44,623 nucleotides of DNA from an uncultured Alphaproteobacteria bacterium (lineage in GTDB: Bacteria > Pseudomonadota > Alphaproteobacteria > UBA8366 > JADFVY01). The notes below the pieces were generated by a model. That model saw only the letters and a program-made list of their open reading frames with translations. It had not been told where the DNA came from and did no database searches. Made by a program: the position numbers and the translations under genes. The stretch is from NCBI GenBank assembly GCA_947259105.1, contig CAMYKU010000026.1, positions 1 to 44,623 of the forward strand. Direction: 5' to 3'. Positions 16,372 through 26,077 of this stretch are shown here, piece after piece (the first letter of the stretch is position 1; the number at the start of each line of letters is the position of its first letter).

Positions 16372-17291
16372 CGGCCGATCTCGCCCATCTTGCCGCCGAA
16401 CAGTTTCGTGAGGCTGAGCACGATGATCATGCAGGAACCCAGCAGGATGATCGCGTAGGCGGCGCCGCGCTGCCAGTTGAAGTACTCGAAGAAGCCCTGG
16501 TAGATGATCTGCGTGAACCACAGGCTGGACGGCCCGCCGAGGATCTGCGGCGCGGCCAGGGCGCCGGCCGACAGCATGAAGACCATGGTGCAGCCGGCGG
16601 TGATGCCGGGCTTGGCGAACGGCATGACGATGCGCCAGTGGATTCGCCACCACGGCGATCCCATGTCGCGCGCCGCCTCGACCTGGTTCCGGTCGAGGCT
16701 TTCGATGGCGCTGTAGAGCGGGAAGATCATCAGGAGGATGTAGGCATAGCCGAGGCCGGCATAGAGCGCGATGTCGGCCCGGATGAAGTCGATCGAATCG
16801 GTAATCAGGCCGAGGGTCTTCAGCATCGTGTTGATCAGCCCGGCGTCGCCGAAGATGATCCGGAAGGCGAAGGCGCGCAGGATTTCGTTGATCCAGTACG
16901 GCACGACCAGGGACAGCGCCAGCATGCGCGCCCAACCGCCGGTGGCCACCTTGGCCATGTAGTAGGCGATCGGATAGCAGACGATGAAGTTGAAGACGGT
17001 GACGAAGAACGCGGCGATCAGCGTGCGCGTGAAGACGGTCACGTCGACCCGGTTCCAGCCATCGGAATTGCCGGGGTTGCCCTTGATGAAATACTCGTAG
17101 TTGGTGGTTGTCCACTGGTCCTGCGGGCCGCCGATGGCATCGGGCGGCAGCTTGAAGCGGAACGAGAAATCGACCATCGTCAATTGCGGCAGGACGATCA
17201 GGACCATGATCCAGAACGTCACGGCGAGGGTCATGAACACCGCCATCCCGACGCCGTTCTTCTCGATGAATTTCCTGACTGCCGCCGCCAT
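16368..17291 (-). CDS. potB: Polyamine-type ABC permease, PotB-like
   Basis: A 307-residue inner-membrane permease with six hydrophobic segments. The EAA loop (VEAARDMGSPWWRIHWRIVMP) lies near residue 210. A periplasmic loop after the first helix contains TTTNYEYFIKGN, typical of PotB/PotH. It pairs with the PotC-like protein encoded next. The 36 bases before the start hold a possible ribosome-binding site (GGAAAGGGACGG). Substrate assignment to putrescine/spermidine rests on family resemblance of the whole operon. Confidence 0.87.
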   Translation of the reverse strand: MAAAVRKFIEKNGVGMAVFMTLAVTFWIMVLIVLPQLTMVDFSFRFKLPPDAIGGPQDQWTTTNYEYFIKGNPGNSDGWNRVDVTVFTRTLIAAFFVTVFNFIVCYPIAYYMAKVATGGWARMLALSLVVPYWINEILRAFAFRIIFGDAGLINTMLKTLGLITDSIDFIRADIALYAGLGYAYILLMIFPLYSAIESLDRNQVEAARDMGSPWWRIHWRIVMPFAKPGITAGCTMVFMLSAGALAAPQILGGPSSLWFTQIIYQGFFEYFNWQRGAAYAIILLGSCMIIVLSLTKLFGGKMGEIGR

Positions 17292-17327
17292 GGCCGTCCC
17301 TTTCCTCGCCGTTCCCGCCGGTGCCCG

Positions 17328-18443
17328 CTATTCCTGGTCCGACAGCGCGCCCTGCGGCAGCGCCACGGCCTGGTCGGGATCGTAGGCCAGGGTCAGCGCC
17401 CCGCCGATGGACGATATGTGGGCCTGGCCACGGTTGGTCAGGGACATCTTGATCGGGCTGCCGCCGTCGCCGGCCTCCATGAAGACGTGGTAGCTCTGCC
17501 CCTCGAACTCCTCGTTGACCACGCGGGCGGACAGGGTGTGGTCGCCCGCCGCGCCGTCGGCCGCGACATCGAGGCTTTCCGGCCGGATGAAGACCATCGC
17601 GTTGTCGTCCTGCTGCAGCGTCCCCCGCGCGGCGGTCGCGATGCGGGCGCGCAGTGCGCCGACCTCGGTGTCGACGACCGCATGACTGCCGTTGAGCGAT
17701 GTCACCCTGCCGCTGAACGCGTTGTTCTCGCCGACAAACGAGGCGACGAACGAGGTCGCCGGGTCGTCGTAGATCTCCTTGCCGTCGCCGACCTGCTCGA
17801 TCACGCCCTCGCGCATGACCGCGACATGGTCCGACATGGTCAGGGCCTCGCCCTGGTCGTGGGTGATATAGATGAAGGTCAGGCCGACGCGCTGCTGGAT
17901 GGCGCGCAACTCGGTGCGCATGTGCTGGCGCAACTTCAGGTCCAGTGCCGAGAGCGGCTCGTCGAGCAGCAGCACCTGCGGCTCCGCCGCCAGCGCCCGG
18001 GCCACGGCGACGCGCTGGCGCTGGCCGCCGGAAAGCTCGTCGACCAGCTTGTCGCCCTGGTCCGGCAATGCGATCAGATCGAGGAGTTCGTCCGCGCGCT
18101 TGCGGCGCCCCGCCTTCGATACGCCCCGGACCTCGAGCGAGAAGGCGATGTTCTCCCACACCTTCATCAAGGGGAACAGCGCCAGGTTCTGGAAGATCAG
18201 CGCCGTCGGACGCTTGTTGGGGCCGGTCCCCGCCATGTCCCGGCCGCCGATCAGGACCCGCCCCTCGCTGGGGTCCTGGAATCCGGAGACCGTGCGCAGG
18301 ATGGTCGTCTTGCCGCAGCCGGACGGCCCGAGGAAGGAAAAGAACTCCCCTTCTTCGATCTTGACCGAGGCATCGCGGACGGCGACGAAATCGCCGAACC
18401 GTATCCAGAGATGCTCCAGTTCTACGCCAACACCTGACTTCAT
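17328..18443 (-). CDS. potA: Polyamine-type ABC transporter ATPase, PotA-like
   Basis: A 371-residue cytoplasmic ATPase with Walker [10 protein letters not shown] (about residues 39-47), Q-loop IFQNLALFP, signature [15 protein letters not shown], Walker [13 protein letters not shown], switch THDQGEAL, and a C-terminal TOBE-like regulatory domain (FIRPESLDV region). It energises uptake through the B and C subunits. It follows the binding-protein gene after a 122-base gap containing a strong hairpin, consistent with higher expression of the binding protein. Confidence 0.92.
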   Translation of the reverse strand: MKSGVGVELEHLWIRFGDFVAVRDASVKIEEGEFFSFLGPSGCGKTTILRTVSGFQDPSEGRVLIGGRDMAGTGPNKRPTALIFQNLALFPLMKVWENIAFSLEVRGVSKAGRRKRADELLDLIALPDQGDKLVDELSGGQRQRVAVARALAAEPQVLLLDEPLSALDLKLRQHMRTELRAIQQRVGLTFIYITHDQGEALTMSDHVAVMREGVIEQVGDGKEIYDDPATSFVASFVGENNAFSGRVTSLNGSHAVVDTEVGALRARIATAARGTLQQDDNAMVFIRPESLDVAADGAAGDHTLSARVVNEEFEGQSYHVFMEAGDGGSPIKMSLTNRGQAHISSIGGALTLAYDPDQAVALPQGALSDQE

Positions 18444-18522
18444 CTGGTGCCTCTTGCTGGGGTAACGGGCGACCCGGGACGGCCGCCATGGCCCGCCCCG
18501 CGGACGCAGCCGCGAAGCAAAG

Positions 18523-18549
18523 GCTCCGGGCCCCCTGTGGGCCCGGAGC
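18523..18549 (-). terminator. Strong hairpin between binding-protein and ATPase genes
   Basis: GCTCCGGGCCC (18523-18533) and GGGCCCGGAGC (18539-18549) are perfect 11-bp complements with a 5-base loop. It begins 17 bases past the binding-protein stop codon, and the minus-strand transcript then reads CTTTGCTTCG. This position is typical of an attenuating hairpin that raises the ratio of binding protein to membrane subunits. Confidence 0.65.
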
Positions 18550-18565
18550 GTTCACCGGTGTTCCG

Positions 18566-19735
18566 TCAGGCGCTCTGGAACTTGTTCACGTATTCGGTGC
18601 GGACGTCCGAATACCAGGGCTGCGTCGGCGGCCACGGATTCAGGTTCGCGAGCGCATTGCCCGGGTAGGCATCCCCGAAGTTCTTCGAGTACTGGGCGCT
18701 GGCGAACTTCTCGGCGCCGAGCACGGGGGTGTTGTAGCCATGCGTGTCGATCGCCTTGCCCGCCGCTTCCGCCTCGTAGGCGACCTCGATGAAGGCATAG
18801 ACCTGATCGATGTTCCTGGCGCCCGTCGGGATCGCCATGCCGTCGACCCAGGCCATGGCGCCTTCCTTCGGCGCCCGGTACATGACCGGCTCGCCCGCGC
18901 TCTTGAGCGCCAGCGGCGGGCCGTCCCAGGTCTGGCCGACGATGACGCCCTCGTTCATCAGGCCGTTCTTCTGGGTATCGCCGTCGTTCCAGAGGATCTT
19001 GACGTTCTTCTTGTTTTTGATGCACCAGGCGGTGACCGTCTCCCAGGCCTTGCGCATGGCGTCTTCGCTCTTGTAGCCGTTCCACATGGAGCCGGGCTCG
19101 AGCTCGCCGGTGGTCTCCATATAGAGGCCGGCGCACAGCATCATCGAATGCGGGCGGCCCATGGTCTTGCCGGAATTCTCTTCCGCCCAGACGTCGCCAT
19201 AGCTGGGGAACTGGCCCTTCGGGCTCCACTTGTCGGTGCGCCAGGCGATGCCCTCGGTGCCCCAGATATGCGGCAGCCAGTGCGAGCCCTTGCCGCCGAA
19301 GTTCCACAGATCGTCGCCGATCTTGGCCATGGCGGGGTTCACCTTGCTGATCGGCACGCGCTTCATGTCGATCGGCTGCACCAGCTTTTCGACCTCCCAC
19401 TGCGGGGCGCGGTCGTTGGTCGGGCTGACGATGTCGTAGCCCTGGCCCTTCGAGGCCTTGAGCTTGTTGAGCAATTCCTCGTTGGAGCCGATGCCGGTGA
19501 AGTTGATCTTGATGCCGGTCTTGTCCATCACCGCCTTGGTGAAGCTGGGCGGCAGATAGTCCGACCACATCATGATGTTGATCTCGCCCGAGGAGGACAG
19601 TGCATCCTTCACATAGAACGGGCCGACAGCCGCGACGGCGCCGGCGGCCGCCGCGCCCCGAAGCACCGTCCGGCGCGTGAAGGCCTTCGCCGCACGCTGT
19701 GTGGCGGCACTGGATTTTCTGGAATTGTCTCTCAT
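18566..19735 (-). CDS. potD: Polyamine-type ABC substrate-binding protein, PotD-like
   Basis: A 389-residue periplasmic protein. The signal is twin-arginine type: FTRRTVLRGAAAAGAVAAVG (about residues 20-39). The mature protein begins near EINIMMWSDYLPP, a typical opening of the spermidine/putrescine group. Aromatic and acidic ligand residues are plausible in WNDGDTQKNGL, GQTWDGPPLA and MAWVDGMAIP. The chosen start is the ATG at 19735 following GGGAGAAC; a GTG two codons upstream is an alternative with better spacing. It heads the minus-strand D-A-B-C operon, diverging from the phosphonate-type operon. Confidence 0.87.
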   Translation of the reverse strand: MRDNSRKSSAATQRAAKAFTRRTVLRGAAAAGAVAAVGPFYVKDALSSSGEINIMMWSDYLPPSFTKAVMDKTGIKINFTGIGSNEELLNKLKASKGQGYDIVSPTNDRAPQWEVEKLVQPIDMKRVPISKVNPAMAKIGDDLWNFGGKGSHWLPHIWGTEGIAWRTDKWSPKGQFPSYGDVWAEENSGKTMGRPHSMMLCAGLYMETTGELEPGSMWNGYKSEDAMRKAWETVTAWCIKNKKNVKILWNDGDTQKNGLMNEGVIVGQTWDGPPLALKSAGEPVMYRAPKEGAMAWVDGMAIPTGARNIDQVYAFIEVAYEAEAAGKAIDTHGYNTPVLGAEKFASAQYSKNFGDAYPGNALANLNPWPPTQPWYSDVRTEYVNKFQSA

Positions 19736-20174
19736 TTCCACATGTTCTCCCTGGTTTTGCGGGGTCGTGGCGGGCCCCACCATTTGCTCGGCGCAATCCG
19801 CCGATTAACGCCATGTTAATGCGGTAAATTCCAGAACCGCAAGCGCCAAGACTCGCAGGCCCGCCGTGTCGCGCAACAAGCGGGGGCGGCCTGCCGCCGG
19901 CATCTGCCTCTTAACGGATTGAAATATATTGTTATTCTGGAATCTTGTGACAGCCAGCCGGTTTCTTTTGGGCCAGGCGGGGAGGCGGAAATCCAGGGGC
20001 CGCCGCCCGACGGAACGATATTTTTCATTCCAATGTCAAACATCTGTGATTTACTCGGCTGGCCGGACGCAGCGAACAGGGAACAGCAGGATTTGCCGGA
20101 GCCTGGACGAGGGTGGTGCGTATGTGCATGTCCGCAGCGTCCCGGAATCGTAGAAAAACAGGAGGCATAAAAAG
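19736..20174. promoter_or_regulatory. Divergent promoter region between the two ABC operons
   Basis: This 439-base stretch is clearly AT-richer than its surroundings, with segments such as TTAATGCGGTAAATTCC (near 19815-19830), TTGAAATATATTGTTATTCT (near 19918-19937) and ATTTTTCATTCCAATG (near 20020-20036). No coding frame with a plausible start and ribosome-binding site stands out. It must hold the promoters for the polyamine operon (leftward) and the phosphonate-type operon (rightward). I could not assign a specific regulator site. A GGAGG at 20160-20164 serves the gene starting at 20175. Confidence 0.55.
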
Positions 20175-21215
20175 ATGACGTTGAAACGATTGTTCGCCGG
20201 CGCCGCGGCGATGGCGATGGCCTTCGTACTGGCCGCTCCCCTTTGCGTCCGCACCGCGTCGGCCGCGACGGAACTGACCGTCTATACGGCGGTCGAGGCC
20301 GAGGACCTGAAACGCTACGCGGCCGCGTTCAATGAGGATCATCCGGACATTGCGATCAAATGGGTCCGCGACTCGACCGGTATCATCACCGCAAAGCTGC
20401 TGGCGGAGAAGAACAACCCGCAGGCCGATGTGATCTGGGGCCTCGCGGCGACCAGTCTCTTGCTGATGAAGGGCGAAGGCATGCTGGAGCCCTACGCGCC
20501 GAAAGGCCTCGACAAGCTGAACCCGAAATTCCGCGACAAGGACAACCCGCCGACCTGGACCGGGATGGACGCGTGGATCGCGTCGGTCTGCGTCAACACG
20601 GTCGAGGCCGGAAAGAAGAACCTGCCGATGCCGGGCTCCTGGATGGACCTGACCAAGCCGGTCTACAAGGGCCACATCGTGATGCCGAACCCGAACTCCT
20701 CGGGCACGGGATTCCTCGATGTCTCGTCCTGGCTGCAGCTGTTCAAGGAGGACGGCGGCTGGGATTTCATGGACAAGCTGCACCAGAACATCGCCTGGTA
20801 CACCCATTCCGGCTCGAAGCCCTGCAAGCAGGCGGCGGCCGGCGAGACGCCGATCGGCATTTCCTTCGCCTTCCGCGGCGCCAAGTCCAAGGCCGCGGGC
20901 GCACCGCTGGAGATCATCGTGCCGAAGGAAGGCGTCGGCTGGGACATGGAGGCGACCGCCATCGTCGCCGGCACCTCCAAGCTGGAGGCGGCCAAGACCC
21001 TCGTCGACTGGACGATCACAAAAAAGGCCAACACGCTCTATAACGAGGGCTACGCGGTTGTCGCCTATCCCGGCATCGCCAAGCCGGTGGAGCATTTCCC
21101 GCCGGGTATCGTCGATGCGATGATCGACAACGACTTCCTCTGGGCGGCGCAGAACCGCAAGCGTATCCTCGCCGAATGGCAGAAGCGCTACGATTCCAAG
21201 TCCGAAGCGAAGTAA
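20175..21215 (+). CDS. ABC substrate-binding protein, 2-aminoethylphosphonate / iron-type group
   Basis: A 346-residue periplasmic binding protein with a Sec signal peptide (about residues 1-32, ending ASA). The opening LTVYTAVEAEDLKRYAAAF and the ADVIWGLAATSLLL segment place it in the extracellular family shared by ferric-iron and 2-aminoethylphosphonate (PhnS/AepX-like) receptors. The paired-Tyr iron site of FbpA-type proteins is not obvious. With a phosphonate-ester hydrolase and a glycerophosphodiesterase in the same operon, an organophosphorus ligand is the better inference. GGAGG precedes the ATG. A hairpin follows the stop, as expected for an abundant receptor. Confidence 0.82.
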   Translation: MTLKRLFAGAAAMAMAFVLAAPLCVRTASAATELTVYTAVEAEDLKRYAAAFNEDHPDIAIKWVRDSTGIITAKLLAEKNNPQADVIWGLAATSLLLMKGEGMLEPYAPKGLDKLNPKFRDKDNPPTWTGMDAWIASVCVNTVEAGKKNLPMPGSWMDLTKPVYKGHIVMPNPNSSGTGFLDVSSWLQLFKEDGGWDFMDKLHQNIAWYTHSGSKPCKQAAAGETPIGISFAFRGAKSKAAGAPLEIIVPKEGVGWDMEATAIVAGTSKLEAAKTLVDWTITKKANTLYNEGYAVVAYPGIAKPVEHFPPGIVDAMIDNDFLWAAQNRKRILAEWQKRYDSKSEAK

Positions 21216-21234
21216 GCCGCGCAGGCGGCAGGAC

Positions 21235-21268
21235 AGGCCCGGTGTCCCGCGCTCGGGAGGCCGGGCCT
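21235..21268 (+). terminator. Hairpin after the binding-protein gene
   Basis: AGGCCCGG (21235-21242) pairs with CCGGGCCT (21261-21268), with an internal CCCGCGCTCGGG able to form a second small stem. It starts 20 bases after the stop and is followed by TCTTGCG. Likely an attenuator or mRNA-stabilising hairpin ahead of the ATPase gene at 21363. Confidence 0.55.
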
Positions 21269-21362
21269 TCTTGCGATGGCGCGTCCGTGTAAGGCATAGT
21301 CACGCCGACAGGGAGTCGGACGGCCGCCCTCAACAACGGGCAACAATATCCCGGGAGGTAAC

Positions 21363-22460
21363 GTGACGACGGATAAGCAGGCTGGCGAACCTTATCTGCG
21401 GATCGCGCACGTCATCAAGAAATTCGCCGCATTCACGGCGCTGAACGATGTTTCCATCGATATCGACGAGGGCGAATTCGTCTGCTTCCTGGGCCCCTCG
21501 GGCTGCGGCAAGACGACCCTGCTGCGCGCCATCGCCGGCCTCGATATCCAGACCAACGGGCGGATCGAACAGGGCGGGCAGGATATCTCGGCACTGCCCC
21601 CGTCCGAGCGCGACTTCGGGATCGTCTTCCAGTCCTATGCGCTGTTTCCCAACCTGACGGTCATCCGCAACATCGCCTACGGGCTGGAAAACCGGAAACT
21701 GCCGCGGGCCGAGATCGACAAGCGGGTCCGCGAGCTTCTGGAGCTGGTGGGGCTGACGGGCCAGGAGGACAAATACCCGGCCCAGCTTTCCGGCGGCCAG
21801 CAGCAGCGCGTGGCGCTGGCCCGGGCGCTGGCGACGTCGCCGGGCCTGCTGCTTCTGGACGAACCGCTGTCGGCGCTGGACGCGCGCGTTCGCGTCCATC
21901 TGCGGCACGAGATCAAGCAGCTTCAGAATCGCCTGGGCGTCACCACGATCATGGTGACCCACGACCAGGAAGAGGCGCTGACCATGGCCGACCGGATCGT
22001 GGTGATGAACCAGGGGGTTATCGAGCAGGTCGGCACGCCGATGGAAATATACCGGCATCCTGCCACGGCCTTCGTCGCCGATTTCATCGGCAAGATGAAC
22101 TTCGTCGACGGCACGGTCGCCGCGGCCGGCAGGGTGAAGCTGGGCGAGGTGGAGCTTTCCTGCGACACCGACGGCATGGCCAGCGGCGCGCCGGTGCAGG
22201 TCGCGGTGCGGCCTGAGGATATCATCGCGCGCGGCGTCGCCGCCGACGAGGCCAACGCCTTCGAGGCGACGGTCGAGGATCTGGAGTTCCTCGGCTCGTC
22301 GCTGCGCGTCGATCTGGCCGGAGAGAATCTCGGCGGCCAGCGGCTGACGGCCGACCTGTCGGTCAACCTGATGCGCGAGCTGGCGCTCGAACCGGGCCAC
22401 GGGGTAACGGTACGCATCCCGGCGGAACGGATCCGGCTGTACGCCGCCGGAGGGACTTGA
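21363..22460 (+). CDS. ABC transporter ATPase (2-aminoethylphosphonate/iron type)
   Basis: A 365-residue ATPase starting at GTG, with GGGAGG five bases upstream. Walker A is [12 protein letters not shown] (about residues 42-53), Q-loop [13 protein letters not shown], signature [15 protein letters not shown], Walker [17 protein letters not shown] and switch [10 protein letters not shown]-terminal TOBE domain spans about residues 240-365. It powers the fused permease encoded four bases downstream. The spacing indicates a tight operon. Confidence 0.9.
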   Translation: MTTDKQAGEPYLRIAHVIKKFAAFTALNDVSIDIDEGEFVCFLGPSGCGKTTLLRAIAGLDIQTNGRIEQGGQDISALPPSERDFGIVFQSYALFPNLTVIRNIAYGLENRKLPRAEIDKRVRELLELVGLTGQEDKYPAQLSGGQQQRVALARALATSPGLLLLDEPLSALDARVRVHLRHEIKQLQNRLGVTTIMVTHDQEEALTMADRIVVMNQGVIEQVGTPMEIYRHPATAFVADFIGKMNFVDGTVAAAGRVKLGEVELSCDTDGMASGAPVQVAVRPEDIIARGVAADEANAFEATVEDLEFLGSSLRVDLAGENLGGQRLTADLSVNLMRELALEPGHGVTVRIPAERIRLYAAGGT

Positions 22461-22463
22461 GCC

Positions 22464-24467
22464 ATGGCCGAGGCCGCCGCCATCGCCGCGAGGCCGGTCA
22501 GGGCGAAGCTGAGCCGCGACGACATCATCATGCGCGGGGCGATGGTCGTCCTCGCGCTGTTCCTGCTGGTGGCCATCGTCCTGCCGCTCTATTTCATGCT
22601 CTCGAAGTCGTTCGAGACCTATACCTACCGGTTCGAGTCGATCGAATTCCAGGTCAACGACGGCGACGGCTGGGGCGAGACGCTGAATGCGCTGACCCTG
22701 GGGCAGGCGCTCGGCGTCGTCACGCCGGAGCGCATGGTGACCTCGAACGGCGGGCGGTTCCAGGCCAGCGAATTCTTTCCCGATTTCAGTTTCCGGTCGC
22801 CGCGGCTCTATCGCATCCGCAATGCGCAGGAGGATGCCGGCGGTTTCATGGTCGGCGGCGGGCCGGTCTTCCACACCGAATGGGTGGAGGTCACCAGCAA
22901 CGATTTCCGGCGGGTGCAGATCCGCCCGGCGCTGTCCACCGGCGTCGACAATTACATTGCATACGTCAACACGCCATCGCTGTTCTTCTCGGTCTACAAC
23001 TCGCTGTTCATCGCGGTCACCACGACGGTGATCGTCATCGGCCTCGCCTTCTTCTACGCCTACGCGCTGACCCGCACCTGCATGCCGTTCAAGATGCTGT
23101 TCCGGGTGATCGCATTGATCCCGATCCTGGCGCCGTCGCTGCTTCCGGCGATCTCACTGGTCTACCTGTTCGGCAACCAGGGCATCATCAGGGAACTGCT
23201 GATGGGAGAGCGGATTTACGGGCCGATCGGCATCGTCATCGGCTCCGCCTTCTGGACCTTCCCGCACGCGCTGATGATCCTGGTGACGGCGCTCTCGATC
23301 TCCGATGCGCGGCTCTACGAGGCGGCCGTCGCCTTGCGCACCAGCAAGCTGCGCACCTTCCTGACCATCACCCTGCCCGGCGCGAAATACGGCCTGATCA
23401 GCGCGATCTTCGTTGTGTTCACGCTGGTCATCACCGATTTCGGCGTGCCCAAGGTCATCGGCGGGCAGTACAACGTGCTGGCGACCGACATTTACAAGCA
23501 GGTGATCGGCCAGCAGAATTTCCAGATGGGGGCGGTGGTCTCGGTCGTCCTGCTGCTGCCGGCGGTCGTCGCCTTCATCGTCGACCGCATCGTCCAGCGC
23601 AAGCAGGTGGCGCTGCTGTCGGCCCGTGCGGTGCCGCTGCAGCCCAAGCCCAACCGGCGGGTCGATATCGGCATGGGGATCTATTGCGGCGTGGTGGCGG
23701 TTGTCATCGTCGGCATACTGGGCATGGCGTTCTGGGCCTCGCTGATCAAATTCTGGCCGTACAACATGTCGCTGTCGCTGGGCAATTATAATTTCGACGT
23801 CATGGACGGCGGCGGCTGGGAGGCTTACGGCAACTCGATCCGCATGGCGCTCTATACCGCGGTCTTCGGCACCATGATCATCTTCTCCGGCGCCTATCTG
23901 GTGGAGAAGGGACGGGGCTTCGAATTCGGACGCGGCGTCATCCAGTTTCTGGTGATCCTGCCGCTGGCGGTCCCCGGCATGGTGCTGGGCCTGGCCTATA
24001 TCTTCTTCTTCAACCACCCCGGCAATCCGCTGAACTTCATCTACGGCAGCATGGCGATCCTGGTGCTGTGCACGATCACCCATTTCTATACGGTGAGCCA
24101 CCTGACGGCGGCCACCGCGCTCAAACAGATGGACCCGGAATTCGAAGCCGTCTCGGCGTCGCTCAAGGCGCCGTTCTACAGGACCTTCGCGCGGATCACC
24201 GTACCGGTCTGCCTGCCCGCGATTCTGGACGTGTCGATCTACCTGTTCGTCAATGCCATGACGACGGTGTCGGCGGTGGTGTTCCTGTATTCGACCGATA
24301 CGACGCTGGCCTCCGTCGCGGTGCTGAATATGGACGACGCCGGCGACATCGCGCCGGCCGCCGCCATGGCGATGATGATCGTCTACACCTCGGCCGGCGT
24401 GCGGCTGCTGCATGCCCTCTTGACGCGGGGATTGCAGCGGCGCACACAGGCCTGGCGGACGCGCTGA
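22464..24467 (+). CDS. Fused two-domain ABC permease (2-aminoethylphosphonate/iron type)
   Basis: A 667-residue inner-membrane protein made of two permease domains in tandem, so one polypeptide supplies both membrane halves. The first domain spans about residues 25-390 and has its EAA-type loop at YEAAVALRTSKLRTFLTI. The second runs from about 400 to 660, with EAVSASLKAPFYRTFARITV. A large periplasmic insertion of about 120 residues (about 55-170) follows the first helix. The domain layout matches the PhnU2/AepW and SfuB-type permeases. The start is four bases after the ATPase stop. Confidence 0.87.
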   Translation: MAEAAAIAARPVRAKLSRDDIIMRGAMVVLALFLLVAIVLPLYFMLSKSFETYTYRFESIEFQVNDGDGWGETLNALTLGQALGVVTPERMVTSNGGRFQASEFFPDFSFRSPRLYRIRNAQEDAGGFMVGGGPVFHTEWVEVTSNDFRRVQIRPALSTGVDNYIAYVNTPSLFFSVYNSLFIAVTTTVIVIGLAFFYAYALTRTCMPFKMLFRVIALIPILAPSLLPAISLVYLFGNQGIIRELLMGERIYGPIGIVIGSAFWTFPHALMILVTALSISDARLYEAAVALRTSKLRTFLTITLPGAKYGLISAIFVVFTLVITDFGVPKVIGGQYNVLATDIYKQVIGQQNFQMGAVVSVVLLLPAVVAFIVDRIVQRKQVALLSARAVPLQPKPNRRVDIGMGIYCGVVAVVIVGILGMAFWASLIKFWPYNMSLSLGNYNFDVMDGGGWEAYGNSIRMALYTAVFGTMIIFSGAYLVEKGRGFEFGRGVIQFLVILPLAVPGMVLGLAYIFFFNHPGNPLNFIYGSMAILVLCTITHFYTVSHLTAATALKQMDPEFEAVSASLKAPFYRTFARITVPVCLPAILDVSIYLFVNAMTTVSAVVFLYSTDTTLASVAVLNMDDAGDIAPAAAMAMMIVYTSAGVRLLHALLTRGLQRRTQAWRTR

Positions 24468-24492
24468 GACTCTCGGATATCGGAACACGGAC

Positions 24493-26061
24493 ATGGCCAG
24501 GACGCCTTCGGGGAACGTGCTGTTCATCACCCTCGACCAGTGGCGCGGCGACTGCCTTTCGGCCGCCGGCCACCCGGTCCTGAAGACGCCCATTCTCGAC
24601 CGGCTGGCTTCGGACGGCGTCATCTTCCTGAACCATTTCGCGCAGGCCAGCCCGTGCGGCCCGTCGCGGGCATCGCTCTACACCGGCATGTATCTTCAGA
24701 ACCACCGGTCGGGCCGCAACGGCGTGCCGCTGGACGCGCGCCACACCAACGTGGCGCTGGAGGCCCGCAAGGCCGGGTACGAGCCGGTGCTGTTCGGCTA
24801 CACCGACACGACCGCGGATCCGCGCGGGCGCGACCCCGACGACCCGGCGCTGGAGAACTACGAGGGCGTGCTGCCTGGCATGGCCGAGCGGCTGCGGCTG
24901 CATGACGATCTCGGCCCGTGGCTGCGGCATCTGCGGCAGAAAGGCCATCCGACACCGGACCTCGAAGGCCACCACCTCGAGATCTACCGCCCGCTGGACG
25001 GATACGCCGGGGCTGGCATAAGGGGGCCGAGTTTCGCGCCGCCCGGCTACCCCGCGGAGGACAGCCTGGCCGCCTTCATGACCGGCGAGATCCTGCGCTA
25101 TCTCGAGGCGCAGGGCGGGAAACCCTGGTTCGTTCATGCCTCCTACTGGCACCCGCACCCGCCCTTCATCGCGCCGGAACCCTATCATGCGCGCTACCAT
25201 CCCGACGCCATGCCGCCGCCGCGGCGCGCCGCATCGCTTGCGGCGGAACGCGCACAGCACCCGTTCATTGCCTGGCGCATGGAGCGGCTGCGCAACCGTT
25301 ACTGGACGCTCGGCGCCGAAACCTGCCCGACGGAGATGACGGACGGCGAACTCGCCCAGCTGCGCGCCACCTATTACGGCATGATCAACGAGGTCGAGGA
25401 CAACCTCGCCCGGCTGGTCGACCGGCTGAAGGCGAGCGGGCAGTATGACGACACCCTGATCGTGATCACCTCGGACCATGGCGAACAGCTCGGCGACCAC
25501 TGGATGCTGGGCAAGGAATCCTATTTCGACGAGACCTTTCACGTGCCGCTGATCGTCCGCGACCCGCGGGCCGGCGCAGGAAAATCCCGGCACGTCGACG
25601 CCTTCACCGAGAGCGTCGACGTTATGCCGACGATCCTCGAGTGGATCGGCGTGGCGGCGCCAAGGCAGTGCGACGGCCATTCGCTGGTGCCCTGGCTGAA
25701 CGGTGAAACGCCGGCGGGCTGGCGGGATGCGGCGCACTGGGAGTACGATTTCCGCGACCTGGTGGGGCAGACGGCGGAGCGGGCGATGGGCCTGCACAGC
25801 GACGAATGCCACCTCGGCGTCGTCCGCGACGGCCGCTACAAGTATGTACATTTCGCGGCCCTGCCGCCGCTGTTCTTCGACCTTGAGGCGGATCCGGATC
25901 AGCTGGCCGACCGGGCCGGCGACCCGGACTACGCACCGCTGGTGCTGCGGTATGCGCAGAAGATGCTGTCCTGGCGCATGGCCAACGACGAGAGGACGCT
26001 GACCCACACGCATATCGGCAAGGGCGTCTTCGAGCAGCCGAACGCCCGCCGCCCGGTTTGA
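24493..26061 (+). CDS. Phosphonate monoester hydrolase / arylsulfatase-family enzyme
   Basis: A 522-residue member of the alkaline phosphatase/sulfatase superfamily. The metal-binding N-terminus reads LDQWRGD (residues 14-20). The catalytic motif CGPSR (55-59) fits the C-x-P-S-R formylglycine signature, so Cys55 is the expected oxidised nucleophile. The second metal site is TSDHGEQLGDHWMLGK near residue 330. DQ at the metal site and GEQLGDH...LLGK-like wording match phosphonate monoester hydrolases (PehA-type), which cleave phosphonate and phosphate mono- and diesters. There is no signal peptide, so it acts on imported ester. Substrate choice is inference from the operon. Confidence 0.85.
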   Translation: MARTPSGNVLFITLDQWRGDCLSAAGHPVLKTPILDRLASDGVIFLNHFAQASPCGPSRASLYTGMYLQNHRSGRNGVPLDARHTNVALEARKAGYEPVLFGYTDTTADPRGRDPDDPALENYEGVLPGMAERLRLHDDLGPWLRHLRQKGHPTPDLEGHHLEIYRPLDGYAGAGIRGPSFAPPGYPAEDSLAAFMTGEILRYLEAQGGKPWFVHASYWHPHPPFIAPEPYHARYHPDAMPPPRRAASLAAERAQHPFIAWRMERLRNRYWTLGAETCPTEMTDGELAQLRATYYGMINEVEDNLARLVDRLKASGQYDDTLIVITSDHGEQLGDHWMLGKESYFDETFHVPLIVRDPRAGAGKSRHVDAFTESVDVMPTILEWIGVAAPRQCDGHSLVPWLNGETPAGWRDAAHWEYDFRDLVGQTAERAMGLHSDECHLGVVRDGRYKYVHFAALPPLFFDLEADPDQLADRAGDPDYAPLVLRYAQKMLSWRMANDERTLTHTHIGKGVFEQPNARRPV

Positions 26062-26077
26062 TGACGAGGCCGTCCCC

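Noticed and set aside
15175..18555. A continuous 1126-codon minus-strand frame covering three transporter genes
   Set aside because: Only its last 398 codons form a sensible protein (PotC-like). The earlier part is the out-of-frame shadow of the PotB and PotA genes, stop-free because of high GC.
20175..24467. Assignment of this importer as a ferric-iron (Fbp) system
   Set aside because: The family is shared, but the obvious paired-Tyr iron ligands are not seen and the operon encodes organophosphorus hydrolases. Kept only as an alternative.
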